From DATIJJ01 sp035478255 (GTDB taxonomy: Bacteria > Pseudomonadota > Gammaproteobacteria > DSM-16500), in assembly GCA_035478255.1 (NCBI GenBank), contig DATIJV010000099.1, positions 1 to 6,871 of the forward strand: DNA of 6,871 bases, written 5' to 3'. Below are positions 1-6,161 of this stretch, in pieces (the first letter of the stretch is position 1; each line of letters opens with the position of its first letter). A program made the translations under genes and the position numbers. The notes below the pieces were generated by a model, which saw only the letters and a list, made by a program, of their open reading frames with translations, had not been told where the DNA came from and searched no databases.

Positions 1-1
1 G

Positions 2-1528
2 GACAAAGATATAATCAAGGCAAGAGGTGTTTCTCAACATACAGTTTCCCTTCAGCGGTTGGATGGAGAGGCGGCAACCGCGAGTGTGGCGGTGCATGCA
101 TCGCTGGAAAGCGGGAACATTCCAGATTTGTCTCGATATCCTGGCATTATTAAGCAGCTTGAACAGTTAATTGAAAAACAGACTGCTGAGATTCGAGATT
201 TAAAGCAGGATGAGGCCAAGAGACTGGATTTAAAGCAGGATGAGGCCAAGAGACTGGAAGCTGCTGCAGCAAAATTGCGAGCAGAGGAAAAAGTTAGAGA
301 AGATGAGAGCGACTGGATCGCGCCTCCTCCTATTCCTTCTCCTGATGCAGATGCACCTCCTCCTACCTACGCGGAGGCGGTAGCGGCGACAAAGATAAAG
401 GCTCAACTCGAAATCGATGCAGCGACGAAGAGGGGAAAAGAATTAGATGGACAGTTAATCGAAGAAAACCTTAAAAAGCAGCGGGAAGCAGCACAAAAGG
501 CAAAGAAGCTTGAAGACGATTTGGTTCAGCAAAGAGAAAAGTTGGAGCAAAAGTTAGTAGAAGCAAAGAATATCGGAACACAAGCTACTCATAGTTATGA
601 GGGGATGTCAATCAATACAGATTTTGGAAGAAAAAATAAAGATCTTATTGATGCTGCAATAGAGATGAATAGTGTCCTCTTAGAGTACGATCTGAATGGT
701 CATGCTGAACGTGTTATAAAACTTAAAGGCATTCTTAAATTAGAAGACCCTGGCTTGCTAAAAGGTTTTAACAGAGATCTCGATGCTCAATATAGAACTC
801 TTGAAGGAAACCGTGAGACTTATGAAGCACTGGCGCGAAGCTACATGAGGGAATTAATTGCACTTGAAGACACTGCAGAGGGACAAGCAAAGGTTAGTGT
901 ACAATGCGAAGCTCAGTTAAAACAAGCTAAGAACATGCCGCAAATGAAATGTTGTATGATGAGTTTTAAAATTGATTTTGAATCAAAAACGCAATTAAAA
1001 TCGGAAGTAAAGGATATGCACGGTCAAGTACAGAGCGCATTGATAACGAAAGGTATCCAAGCGCAGCAGTTGACTCCTATGATGCGTGAAGCAAAAACAC
1101 TCGTTAATAAGCTGGTCGACATGGAAGAGTCAAATCGGGATATTGCTCGTTTGGTTCATGGTGCCCCGCTTGCCAATATGAGAGATGAAAATGAACTGAA
1201 AGAGTATATCAATGTGTTAAAGGAGCAATGTAAACCAAAACTTGAAAAAAAAGCGAGAGACCTTATTAAAAAGTTAGTCGAATTCGAACCGCTAGGGAAG
1301 CAGGCTAGTGCTCGTGCAGGACATGAGGCTCTCTTAACAGAGTGTGACGATTTTGAAAAACTCTCTGCACGGGTTGAAGCATTAACAGCAGTCTATGGTG
1401 AGAAAGAACAGAAAGCATATGAAGCAGCGCGGAAGAAAACAGGATTCTTGGGTAGTTTTAAGCAAGCGATAAGTAGGTCTGCTGCTCCTAAAAATACATC
1501 AGCACCAAAATCCCCGAAAAAGCAGTAG
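2..1528 (+). CDS. Large coiled-coil, helical-repeat protein, 5' end outside window (effector-like, function unknown)
   Basis: The frame is open from base 2 to the TAG at 1526-1528. The first possible start inside the window is a TTG at 59 with no Shine-Dalgarno sequence in front, and the next Met is near residue 183, so the gene almost certainly begins outside the window. Residues below are counted from that TTG codon. Residues 33-85 and 113-170 are rich in Lys, Glu, Gln and Ala and look like coiled coils. A perfect duplication of DLKQDEAKRL lies at 47-66. Residues 88-104 form a proline-rich hinge ending in PPTY (101-104), a PPxY motif. Residues 341-390 and 398-446 are diverged copies of a helical unit (TLVNKLVDMEE versus DLIKKLVEFEP). 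The tail from 460 is basic and Ser/Pro/Lys-rich. There is no signal peptide or membrane segment in the visible part. I recognise no enzyme motif. The composition resembles type IV secretion effectors of Legionellales, but that is inference. It could equally be a bacterial structural coiled-coil protein. Confidence 0.8.
   Translation, partial: DKDIIKARGVSQHTVSLQRLDGEAATASVAVHASLESGNIPDLSRYPGIIKQLEQLIEKQTAEIRDLKQDEAKRLDLKQDEAKRLEAAAAKLRAEEKVREDESDWIAPPPIPSPDADAPPPTYAEAVAATKIKAQLEIDAATKRGKELDGQLIEENLKKQREAAQKAKKLEDDLVQQREKLEQKLVEAKNIGTQATHSYEGMSINTDFGRKNKDLIDAAIEMNSVLLEYDLNGHAERVIKLKGILKLEDPGLLKGFNRDLDAQYRTLEGNRETYEALARSYMRELIALEDTAEGQAKVSVQCEAQLKQAKNMPQMKCCMMSFKIDFESKTQLKSEVKDMHGQVQSALITKGIQAQQLTPMMREAKTLVNKLVDMEESNRDIARLVHGAPLANMRDENELKEYINVLKEQCKPKLEKKARDLIKKLVEFEPLGKQASARAGHEALLTECDDFEKLSARVEALTAVYGEKEQKAYEAARKKTGFLGSFKQAISRSAAPKNTSAPKSPKKQ
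197..256 (+). repeat. Perfect 30-bp in-frame tandem duplication
   Basis: Two identical 30-bp copies lie head to tail (197-226 and 227-256), each encoding DLKQDEAKRL. The copies do not differ at any base, including third codon positions, which points to a recent slippage event or to active copy-number change. The 10-residue unit is not a multiple of a heptad, so each copy would shift the coiled-coil register. Confidence 0.97.
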
Positions 1529-1741
1529 CGGTCGTCATTAAAGCTCGACTTTAGAGGAGCCAGTAAAGTATTCGGTAGAAGCCTGTAGCCGCAAGATCTT
1601 ATTAATAAGATAGCCGACTTAGAGTCATCAGAAGAACAGAGGAAAGTGGCTCGTAAAGCTTATGGGCTCATGTTAGAGACGTTTAAAGGAAAAGATGATT
1701 TTGAAAATCTATCTGAGTATGTCAAGACGTTAAAAGGGTAA
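1529..1741 (+). pseudogene. In-frame coding relic: an extra helical-repeat unit behind two TAG stops
   Basis: This stretch continues the frame of the preceding gene. After the TAG at 1526-1528 come 19 codons, then a second TAG at 1586-1588, then 50 open codons to a TAA at 1739-1741. The last segment reads QDLINKIADLESSEE, then KDDFENLSEYVKTLKG. It aligns with two units of the upstream protein: LINKIADLESS matches LVNKLVDMEES (residues 348-358), DDFENLS matches DDFEKLS (430-436), and ENLSEYVKTLK resembles NELKEYINVLK. It has no usable start codon near its beginning and no ribosome site, so it is probably the eroded end of a longer ancestral protein or the remnant of a tandem paralogue. Readthrough of the two amber codons is a less likely alternative. 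Confidence 0.6.
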
Positions 1742-1776
1742 GTATTCGGTGGCAGTCGCGCGTTTCTTTATTTTGA

Positions 1777-1801
1777 CCTCCTTCCCCTATCCCCTTCCTC
1801 C
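1777..1801 (+). repeat. Polypyrimidine mirror repeat, left edge of copy A
   Basis: CCTCCTTCCCC at 1777-1787 is followed by TAT and then by its exact mirror image CCCCTTCCTCC at 1791-1801. Apart from one A in the centre the strand is all pyrimidine. Mirror-symmetric homopurine/homopyrimidine tracts of this kind can form intramolecular triplex DNA (H-DNA). Triplex formation is inferred from general knowledge; the mirror symmetry is seen directly. Confidence 0.85.
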
Positions 1802-1892
1802 AAACGAAAAGCGCGTTTAGAGGAAGGGGGACGCTCTAATTAAGCGCATCTGTATCGAAGCGTCCCCCTTCCTCCAAGCGTGCTTTTCGCTT

Positions 1893-1917
1893 GGAGGAAG
1901 GGGAAAGGGGAAGGAGG
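1893..1917 (+). repeat. Pure polypurine mirror repeat, right edge of copy A
   Basis: GGAGGAAGGGG at 1893-1903, AAA, then the exact mirror GGGGAAGGAGG at 1907-1917. All 25 bases are purines. It is nearly the reverse complement of the left tract at 1777-1801, as expected from the arm symmetry of the element. Copy B at 6624-6717 lacks both outer tracts. Confidence 0.88.
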
Positions 1918-1939
1918 TATTAAAAATTAATGTGATCAG

Positions 1940-1968
1940 TAGAGATTTTTGTGCGATATCATTAAAAT
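1940..1968 (+). promoter_or_regulatory. Candidate sigma-70 promoter for the purQ-like/glyA cluster
   Basis: TAGAGA at 1940-1945 (4 of 6 to the -35 consensus) and TAAAAT at 1963-1968 (5 of 6 to the -10 consensus) are spaced by 17 bases. Transcription would start near 1975. That would leave almost no leader before the ATG at 1981 but about 27 nt before the ATG at 2002, which supports the latter start. The region is AT-rich, so a chance match is possible. Confidence 0.4.
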
Positions 1969-1990
1969 TGATCGCCACCCATGATAAAAC

Positions 1991-1995
1991 TAAGG
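1991..1995 (+). promoter_or_regulatory. Ribosome binding site that selects the ATG at 2002
   Basis: TAAGG lies 6 nt before the ATG at 2002. The in-frame ATG at 1981 has GATCGCCACCC in front, with no Shine-Dalgarno match. The protein from 2002 begins MRIALMSS, the usual beginning of a PurQ-type Rossmann strand. Confidence 0.55.
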
Positions 1996-2001
1996 CCGTG
2001 T

Positions 2002-2667
2002 ATGCGCATTGCTCTCATGTCTTCCTCTCCCCATCCTGAATTAATCCTCGCGATAAAACGCGCAGGAATGCAGCCCGAAGAATATTCATTACAGGATCCC
2101 CAAGAAAAATTAAACCACTATGCCGGATACATTATTACTGAAAATTTTTCTGAAGCTTTATTGTCTGATCTTAAGATACAAAGTCAATCAGGCAAACCTT
2201 TATTAGGAATCGGCCGCGGCGCGAAATTTTTAATAGACACAGGACTGGTGCCCGGCCTTGAAAACCATCAACCCTGCATAAATCTCATTGATAACCACTC
2301 AACCCAGAATGTTACAATATGTTTATCGGATTCTTTTCAACTTAACGCATTCACGCGTTATCTTAATCCTCGAGATATTTTATCTCTTTCAACCCCATCC
2401 GAAAGCGGTTTTAAAATTCCTCCCGCATTGTTAATGGAAATAAAGGAAATAGGCATGAATGTTTTTCACTATTGTGATGCAAAAGGACAGAAGTCAGTTG
2501 ATCATATTGCAGCTCTGTCGAACAAATCTGGAAATGTGATGGCAATGCTTCCCTGTCCTCAACTGACGTCTTCTGTGGATTTGATTTTTCAATCCATGCG
2601 TGATTATATCCATGAAGGATTTGTGCCGCACGTTGCACCTTTAAGTTATTATCCACGAAAAGGTTAA
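2002..2667 (+). CDS. PurQ-like class I glutamine amidotransferase homologue lacking the catalytic triad
   Basis: The protein has 221 aa from ATG 2002, or 228 aa if the weaker upstream ATG at 1981 is used; the usual PurQ length is about 225. Numbered from 1981, GKPLLGIGRGAKFLIDTGLVPG-like sequence at 71-92 matches the PurQ nucleophile elbow and the following helix (typically GKPVLGICNGFQ and AGLLPG). HIAALSNKSGNVMAMLPCPQ at 175-194 matches the PurQ C-terminal stretch (typically IAGICNERGNVLGMMPHPE). The family triad is Cys, His and Glu. Here those positions are Gly78, Cys192 and Gln194, so glutamine hydrolysis should be impossible. In active form the family passes ammonia to PurL to make formylglycinamidine ribonucleotide in purine synthesis. 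The stop is only 3 nt before glyA, so the two are probably co-translated. The frame is intact and the fold motifs remain, suggesting a retained pseudoenzyme with a structural or regulatory role. A slowly decaying gene is the alternative. Confidence 0.75.
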   Translation: MRIALMSSSPHPELILAIKRAGMQPEEYSLQDPQEKLNHYAGYIITENFSEALLSDLKIQSQSGKPLLGIGRGAKFLIDTGLVPGLENHQPCINLIDNHSTQNVTICLSDSFQLNAFTRYLNPRDILSLSTPSESGFKIPPALLMEIKEIGMNVFHYCDAKGQKSVDHIAALSNKSGNVMAMLPCPQLTSSVDLIFQSMRDYIHEGFVPHVAPLSYYPRKG

Positions 2668-2670
2668 AAT

Positions 2671-3921
2671 ATGTTTAAAAAAATTTCTTTAGAAAATTTC
2701 GATCCCGCATTAGCAGAAGCGCTTAAAAATGAAGAAATTCGCCAGGAAGAACATGTCGAATTAATCGCTTCTGAAAATTATGTGAGCCCGCTTGTGCTTG
2801 AAGCGCAAGGTTCAGTGCTCACGAATAAATACGCGGAAGGTTATCCCGACAAACGTTATTACGGCGGGTGTGAATTTGTCGATCAAGCGGAAAAACTTGC
2901 GCTCGAGCGTGTTAAAAAATTATTTAACGCGGATTATGCCAATGTTCAACCGCATTCAGGATCGCAAGCGAATGCCGCAGCTTACGCTGCCATGATTCAG
3001 CCGGGCGATGTCGTGCTTGGCATGAGTCTCGCGCATGGCGGTCATTTAACGCATGGTTCGCCAGTGAATTTTTCTGGAAAACTTTATCAATTTTATTCGT
3101 ATGGATTGGATCTCAAAACGGGTTTGATTGATTATAATCAGGTGGAAGAGTTAGCAAAACAGCATAAACCCAAATTGATTGTCTCAGGTTTTTCGGCTTA
3201 TTCACGAATTGTAGACTGGCAGCGTTTACGCGAAATTGCGGATAGCGTGGGTGCATATCTCATGGCGGATATTGCGCATGTGGCGGGATTAATCGCAGTG
3301 GGATTATATCCTTCACCGATTAAAATTGCTGATGTTACGACCTCCACCACGCATAAAACATTACGCGGTCCGCGCGGCGGTTTGATTTTGGCAAAATCAA
3401 ATTCTGATTTAGAAAAAAAATTAAATTCTGCAGTTTTTCCGGGAGGCCAAGGCGGGCCTTTAATGCATGTCATCGCAGCGAAAGCCGTTGCATTTCAGGA
3501 AGCCTTGCAGCCGGATTTTAAAATTTATCAGAGCCAAATTTTGAAAAATGCACAAGCGATGGTGAAAGTGATCATCGAGCGCGGTTATAAAGTGGTGAGC
3601 GGCGGAACGGACAATCATTTATTTTTAGTTGATTTAATCGAAAAAAATATGACAGGGAAAGAAGCGGAAGCAGCCCTCGGTCGTGCTTATATCACAGTCA
3701 ACAAAAATGCTGTGCCGAATGATCCGCAATCACCGTTTGTTACCAGTGGTTTGCGTTTAGGTACACCAGCTGTCACAACGCGCGGATTTAAAGAAACAGA
3801 ATGCGCATTACTCGGAAACTGGATATGCGATATTCTGGATGATTTGCAAAATCAAAAAAACATCGATCGCGTGCGCGGCGATGTGTTAGTGTTATGCAAA
3901 CGCTTTCCTGTTTATCAATAG
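2671..3921 (+). CDS. glyA: Serine hydroxymethyltransferase
   Basis: Cytoplasmic PLP enzyme that interconverts serine plus tetrahydrofolate with glycine plus 5,10-methylenetetrahydrofolate, the main one-carbon source for purines, thymidylate and methionine. It has 416 aa; the E. coli enzyme has 417. Visible family motifs are ELIASENYVS (30-39), NKYAEGYPDKRYYGG (52-66), the SGSQAN loop (96-101), LAHGGHLTHG (120-129), D200 and H203 in MADIAHVAG (cofactor ring contacts), STTHKTLRGPRGG with the Schiff-base Lys229, and SGLRLGTPA (359-367) with the substrate carboxylate Arg362. AAAAGG at 2658-2663 sits 7 nt before the ATG, inside the end of the purQ-like gene, which implies translational coupling. 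No internal promoter was found. The sequence looks fully functional. Confidence 0.97.
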   Translation: MFKKISLENFDPALAEALKNEEIRQEEHVELIASENYVSPLVLEAQGSVLTNKYAEGYPDKRYYGGCEFVDQAEKLALERVKKLFNADYANVQPHSGSQANAAAYAAMIQPGDVVLGMSLAHGGHLTHGSPVNFSGKLYQFYSYGLDLKTGLIDYNQVEELAKQHKPKLIVSGFSAYSRIVDWQRLREIADSVGAYLMADIAHVAGLIAVGLYPSPIKIADVTTSTTHKTLRGPRGGLILAKSNSDLEKKLNSAVFPGGQGGPLMHVIAAKAVAFQEALQPDFKIYQSQILKNAQAMVKVIIERGYKVVSGGTDNHLFLVDLIEKNMTGKEAEAALGRAYITVNKNAVPNDPQSPFVTSGLRLGTPAVTTRGFKETECALLGNWICDILDDLQNQKNIDRVRGDVLVLCKRFPVYQ

Positions 3922-3934
3922 ATAAGGGGTGGTT

Positions 3935-4978
3935 ATGTTGGCAAGGATGCAAGAAAAACAAGATGAATTAAGTCCCGTTATTATCATAGGAGGAGATTGG
4001 GATGGATGTTTTGATATTTTGTTTGATCCGCTATTACATGAAAGATTTGAGCGTAGATATGAACACCAGTTTCTTGCTATGCGGCACAAGTTAAATAAAT
4101 TTTTAGATCAGATAACACATCGTTCTGTTTCAGTGAGTGTAACGGGTTATGATGATATTTTCACAAATATAAAGCTGGGATATCCCGTAGAGTTTTATAG
4201 TACTTCTTATAGGCAATCTCATCCGATGGATAAGCTGGCCCATTATGGCGAACCTGGATACGAAATGGATGCCGCTAAAATTAAACCGAATAAAAATGGT
4301 CTCAGTCTTCCGAATTATAAAGTGCTTTGTATGCAAAGAGAGTGGACACATCGTACCTTATTATTTGCTGATGTAGCAAATGGTAAAGTACCTGGGACTG
4401 CTTATGAAGATGAATTGCTGGATTATGACGCAGATCCCGAAGATAAATTTCCTATTATCAAACCTCAACTGGACGAGGTAAAACATCATCATCCTCGTCG
4501 TCCAGCGCATTATTTTATTTTTGACGATAACGAAAAAGATATTTTATTAAGTTTAGTGCAGCGTTTTACAAACGGAGAAAATCTGCCTGACAATATACAT
4601 ATTCATCTTGTCAAGTTTTGCTGGTTTGATGAGATTTTTAAGAAACAGAAGGGTTTATATGAAGTGGCCCATATCCATCAAGGCAAGATATTGTCTGGCA
4701 CGGCGATGCCTGTGCCGCAGGAAATCAGTTATCCAGTTAGGGTCATAGACCCCGGAGTTTCGCTGGAGCCAGAAGTCAAGATGATTCCAGTGCTGACTGA
4801 GAAGAGTCCATCCTTGAACCAGATCTCTCAACCTGAATCATCCTGTTGTGCTTCATTCAAGAATGCATGCAAATCATTTGCTGAATATTCTTGTTGTTTC
4901 TGGAAGCGGTGTAAAAAGACGCCGCCTGTCAGCGAGACGCCTCGGGCGGAGGCGCGTTATTCTTTGAGTAATAGATAA
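3935..4978 (+). CDS. HAD-like protein with cysteine-rich C-terminal tail
   Basis: 347 aa from the ATG at 3935, which has TAAGGGG at 3923-3929 five bases upstream. A GTG at 3929 in the same frame lies inside that ribosome site and is unlikely. IIIGGDWDGCFDILFD (16-31) looks like haloacid-dehalogenase motif I, with D21 and D23 as nucleophile and acid/base. HYFIFDDNEKD (192-202) looks like motif IV with D197 and D198 for Mg2+. SVSVTG (66-71) may be motif II; a motif III lysine is not clear. The central part is unfamiliar and rich in Tyr, His and Asp. Residues 304-326 hold six cysteines (two CC pairs at 304-305 and 320-321, plus C312 and C326) among Lys, Phe and Trp, with no hydrophobic span, so it is not a normal transmembrane helix. 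The gene starts 13 nt after glyA and is probably in its transcript. It could be a phosphatase or a secreted effector whose tail is lipidated in a host. The HAD fold is fairly likely; the role is unknown. Confidence 0.72.
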   Translation: MLARMQEKQDELSPVIIIGGDWDGCFDILFDPLLHERFERRYEHQFLAMRHKLNKFLDQITHRSVSVSVTGYDDIFTNIKLGYPVEFYSTSYRQSHPMDKLAHYGEPGYEMDAAKIKPNKNGLSLPNYKVLCMQREWTHRTLLFADVANGKVPGTAYEDELLDYDADPEDKFPIIKPQLDEVKHHHPRRPAHYFIFDDNEKDILLSLVQRFTNGENLPDNIHIHLVKFCWFDEIFKKQKGLYEVAHIHQGKILSGTAMPVPQEISYPVRVIDPGVSLEPEVKMIPVLTEKSPSLNQISQPESSCCASFKNACKSFAEYSCCFWKRCKKTPPVSETPRAEARYSLSNR

Positions 4979-5000
4979 CCTGAGTTATGGACTCAGGTTA
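4976..5000. terminator. Hairpin between convergent operons, probable bidirectional terminator
   Basis: TAACCTGAGT at 4976-4985 pairs perfectly with ACTCAGGTTA at 4991-5000 around a 5-nt loop (TATGG). The left arm contains the TAA stop of the HAD-like gene. It lies between that gene and the end of the opposing antitoxin gene. The following sequence is AT-rich on both strands but has no clean T run, so termination efficiency is uncertain. Confidence 0.6.
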
Positions 5001-5030
5001 CTTATAAAGTCATTAACTTTCTGCATTATT

Positions 5031-6161
5031 TCATTTTTCACCATTACAATGCTCTTCATGCTCACGCCAATCATATCTAAATTTCAACCTATTATATTCA
5101 GAATATTTAACGTAATTCATATGCTGAAGCCGACCTACAAGAATCCCTGGAGCAATATTTAACTGTTTAGCAAAATTAGAAATTACAGCAGCATTTAATT
5201 TATCATTTTTTTTAAGCCACGCATTTAATTGTGAAGCAGGGATAAGAGTTTCAGCTGCATACTCATCCGCTTCCACTTCTTCTGGAGACTTATTTGCCGT
5301 CTTATCATCTATTTCAATAAAAAATTCTTTTTTACTATGTTTAATTATATGACCTATTTCATGAAAAAACGTGAACCATAAAATATCTGCTGTCTTGCCC
5401 CTCAAGCTTAATTGAACTAATGCTTTCTCAGGATGCAACCAACAAGATGCTCCATAAACAGGAACTTTTGCAAATGGCTTAACAAAAGCAACTGCAATCC
5501 CACAATCAGCACAAATATTCATTAACTTAGGAATAAAAATTTCTGGATCTCTTTCTTTAGTAAGCTCCCGAATCTGCTCTAGTGACGAAATCAATTTCTC
5601 CCTATTAAATGATTTACAGTGAATTTTTTCACCCTCTAGCTCTCCCTGCCTCAACCAAACGCTGATAGCACCAATATCTGATTTCAAATTCATAGCCTTC
5701 CTAAACGCGAGCCGCCGTTGTGTCCATCCACGCTCCCACTGATCTGGAGCAGCTACTCCAAAAAAATTCAAAATAGAAATCATGTGATCAGCAATAGCAT
5801 TGCCGCATTCCTGAAGCCAACCCCTCTTTTTCATTTCCTTAATTGGGAACTGCTTAAGCCAGTCTTTTTGTGCAGCTAAATGCTCTAACTCTTTCTGACG
5901 AGCAAGATAAGCACGATAATTAGCTTCTCTTTGGCTCCAAAATTCAGCAGGGGTACCAAGCGCTCTTTCAAGTTGAATAGCCGTTTCTGAAGTAATCGCA
6001 GCCTTACCTTTGATAATTTCATTGATGGTTTTTAATGGTCTCCCAGTGCGCTCTGCAAGCTCTGCTTGAGTCATCCCGCGCTCCTCAAGGAGATCAAGTA
6101 GTGTTACCCCTGGCGCAGAAACCCTGTCTGGACGATATAAAAGCTTAGTTTGTTCAATCAT
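5031..6161 (-). CDS. higA: HigA-type antitoxin fused to an ImmA/IrrE-type zinc metallopeptidase domain
   Basis: 376 aa from the ATG at 6161-6159, which follows GGAGG with a 6-nt gap; an upstream in-frame TTG near 6179 is not needed. Residues 18-75 form an XRE-type helix-turn-helix of the HigA/VapI kind (MTQAELAERTGRPLKTINEI at 30-49, then LERALGTPAEFW at 64-75), which should bind the operon operator. Residues 76-210 are a helical linker. Residues 255-310 carry FHEIGHIIKH with the HExxH zinc site (H267, E268, H271) and EADEYAAETLI with E297 as likely third ligand, the pattern of the ImmA/IrrE (DUF955) family. The ATG overlaps the end of the toxin gene by 8 nt, so the two are translationally coupled. 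Known roles: neutralise the toxin and repress the operon. The peptidase may process a repressor or the antitoxin itself, which is inference. All visible catalytic residues are present. Confidence 0.92.
   Translation of the reverse strand: MIEQTKLLYRPDRVSAPGVTLLDLLEERGMTQAELAERTGRPLKTINEIIKGKAAITSETAIQLERALGTPAEFWSQREANYRAYLARQKELEHLAAQKDWLKQFPIKEMKKRGWLQECGNAIADHMISILNFFGVAAPDQWERGWTQRRLAFRKAMNLKSDIGAISVWLRQGELEGEKIHCKSFNREKLISSLEQIRELTKERDPEIFIPKLMNICADCGIAVAFVKPFAKVPVYGASCWLHPEKALVQLSLRGKTADILWFTFFHEIGHIIKHSKKEFFIEIDDKTANKSPEEVEADEYAAETLIPASQLNAWLKKNDKLNAAVISNFAKQLNIAPGILVGRLQHMNYVKYSEYNRLKFRYDWREHEEHCNGEK

Larger units (their letters stand above)
1776..1918. repeat. Palindromic hairpin element, copy A (long form)
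   Basis: Two 60-nt arms (1776-1835 and 1859-1918) are inverted repeats with 5 mismatches and surround a 23-nt centre. Each arm is itself a hairpin. On the left, 1791-1806 pairs with 1814-1829 (15 of 16 pairs, loop AAAAGCG). On the right, 1865-1880 pairs with 1888-1903 (16 of 16, loop TGCTTTT). The DNA or RNA can therefore fold either as one giant stem or as two side-by-side hairpins. The core 1799-1896 recurs in opposite orientation at 6624-6717, so this is a dispersed family and not a unique terminator. No reading frame of note lies inside. It could be a small non-autonomous mobile element (MITE or REP-like). I do not recognise the family. There is no run of T after either hairpin, so it is not a standard intrinsic terminator. 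Confidence 0.9.

Noticed and set aside
59..61. TTG as the true start of the long coiled-coil gene
   Set aside because: No Shine-Dalgarno sequence precedes it and the frame stays open to base 2 with ordinary codons, so an upstream start outside the window is more likely.
1526..1588. The two TAG codons as pyrrolysine or recoded sense codons
   Set aside because: No pyrrolysine machinery or recoding signal is visible, and one of the genes here uses TAG as an ordinary stop (glyA at 3919-3921). Pseudogenisation is simpler.
1776..1918. Copy A as an intrinsic transcription terminator or CRISPR array
   Set aside because: No T run follows either hairpin, and there is only one pair of arms with no regular repeat-spacer pattern. 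A second copy elsewhere shows it is a dispersed element.
3413..3420. A8 tract inside glyA as a phase-variation slip site
   Set aside because: The gene is a housekeeping enzyme with an intact frame and AAA is a common lysine codon in this AT-rich genome, so there is no positive sign of frame switching.
2411..3473. Open frames antisense to the purQ-like gene and glyA (2411-2656 and 3198-3473, minus strand) and in another frame of glyA (2792-2995)
   Set aside because: They lie within well-supported genes, have no ribosome sites or recognisable motifs, and are expected shadows.
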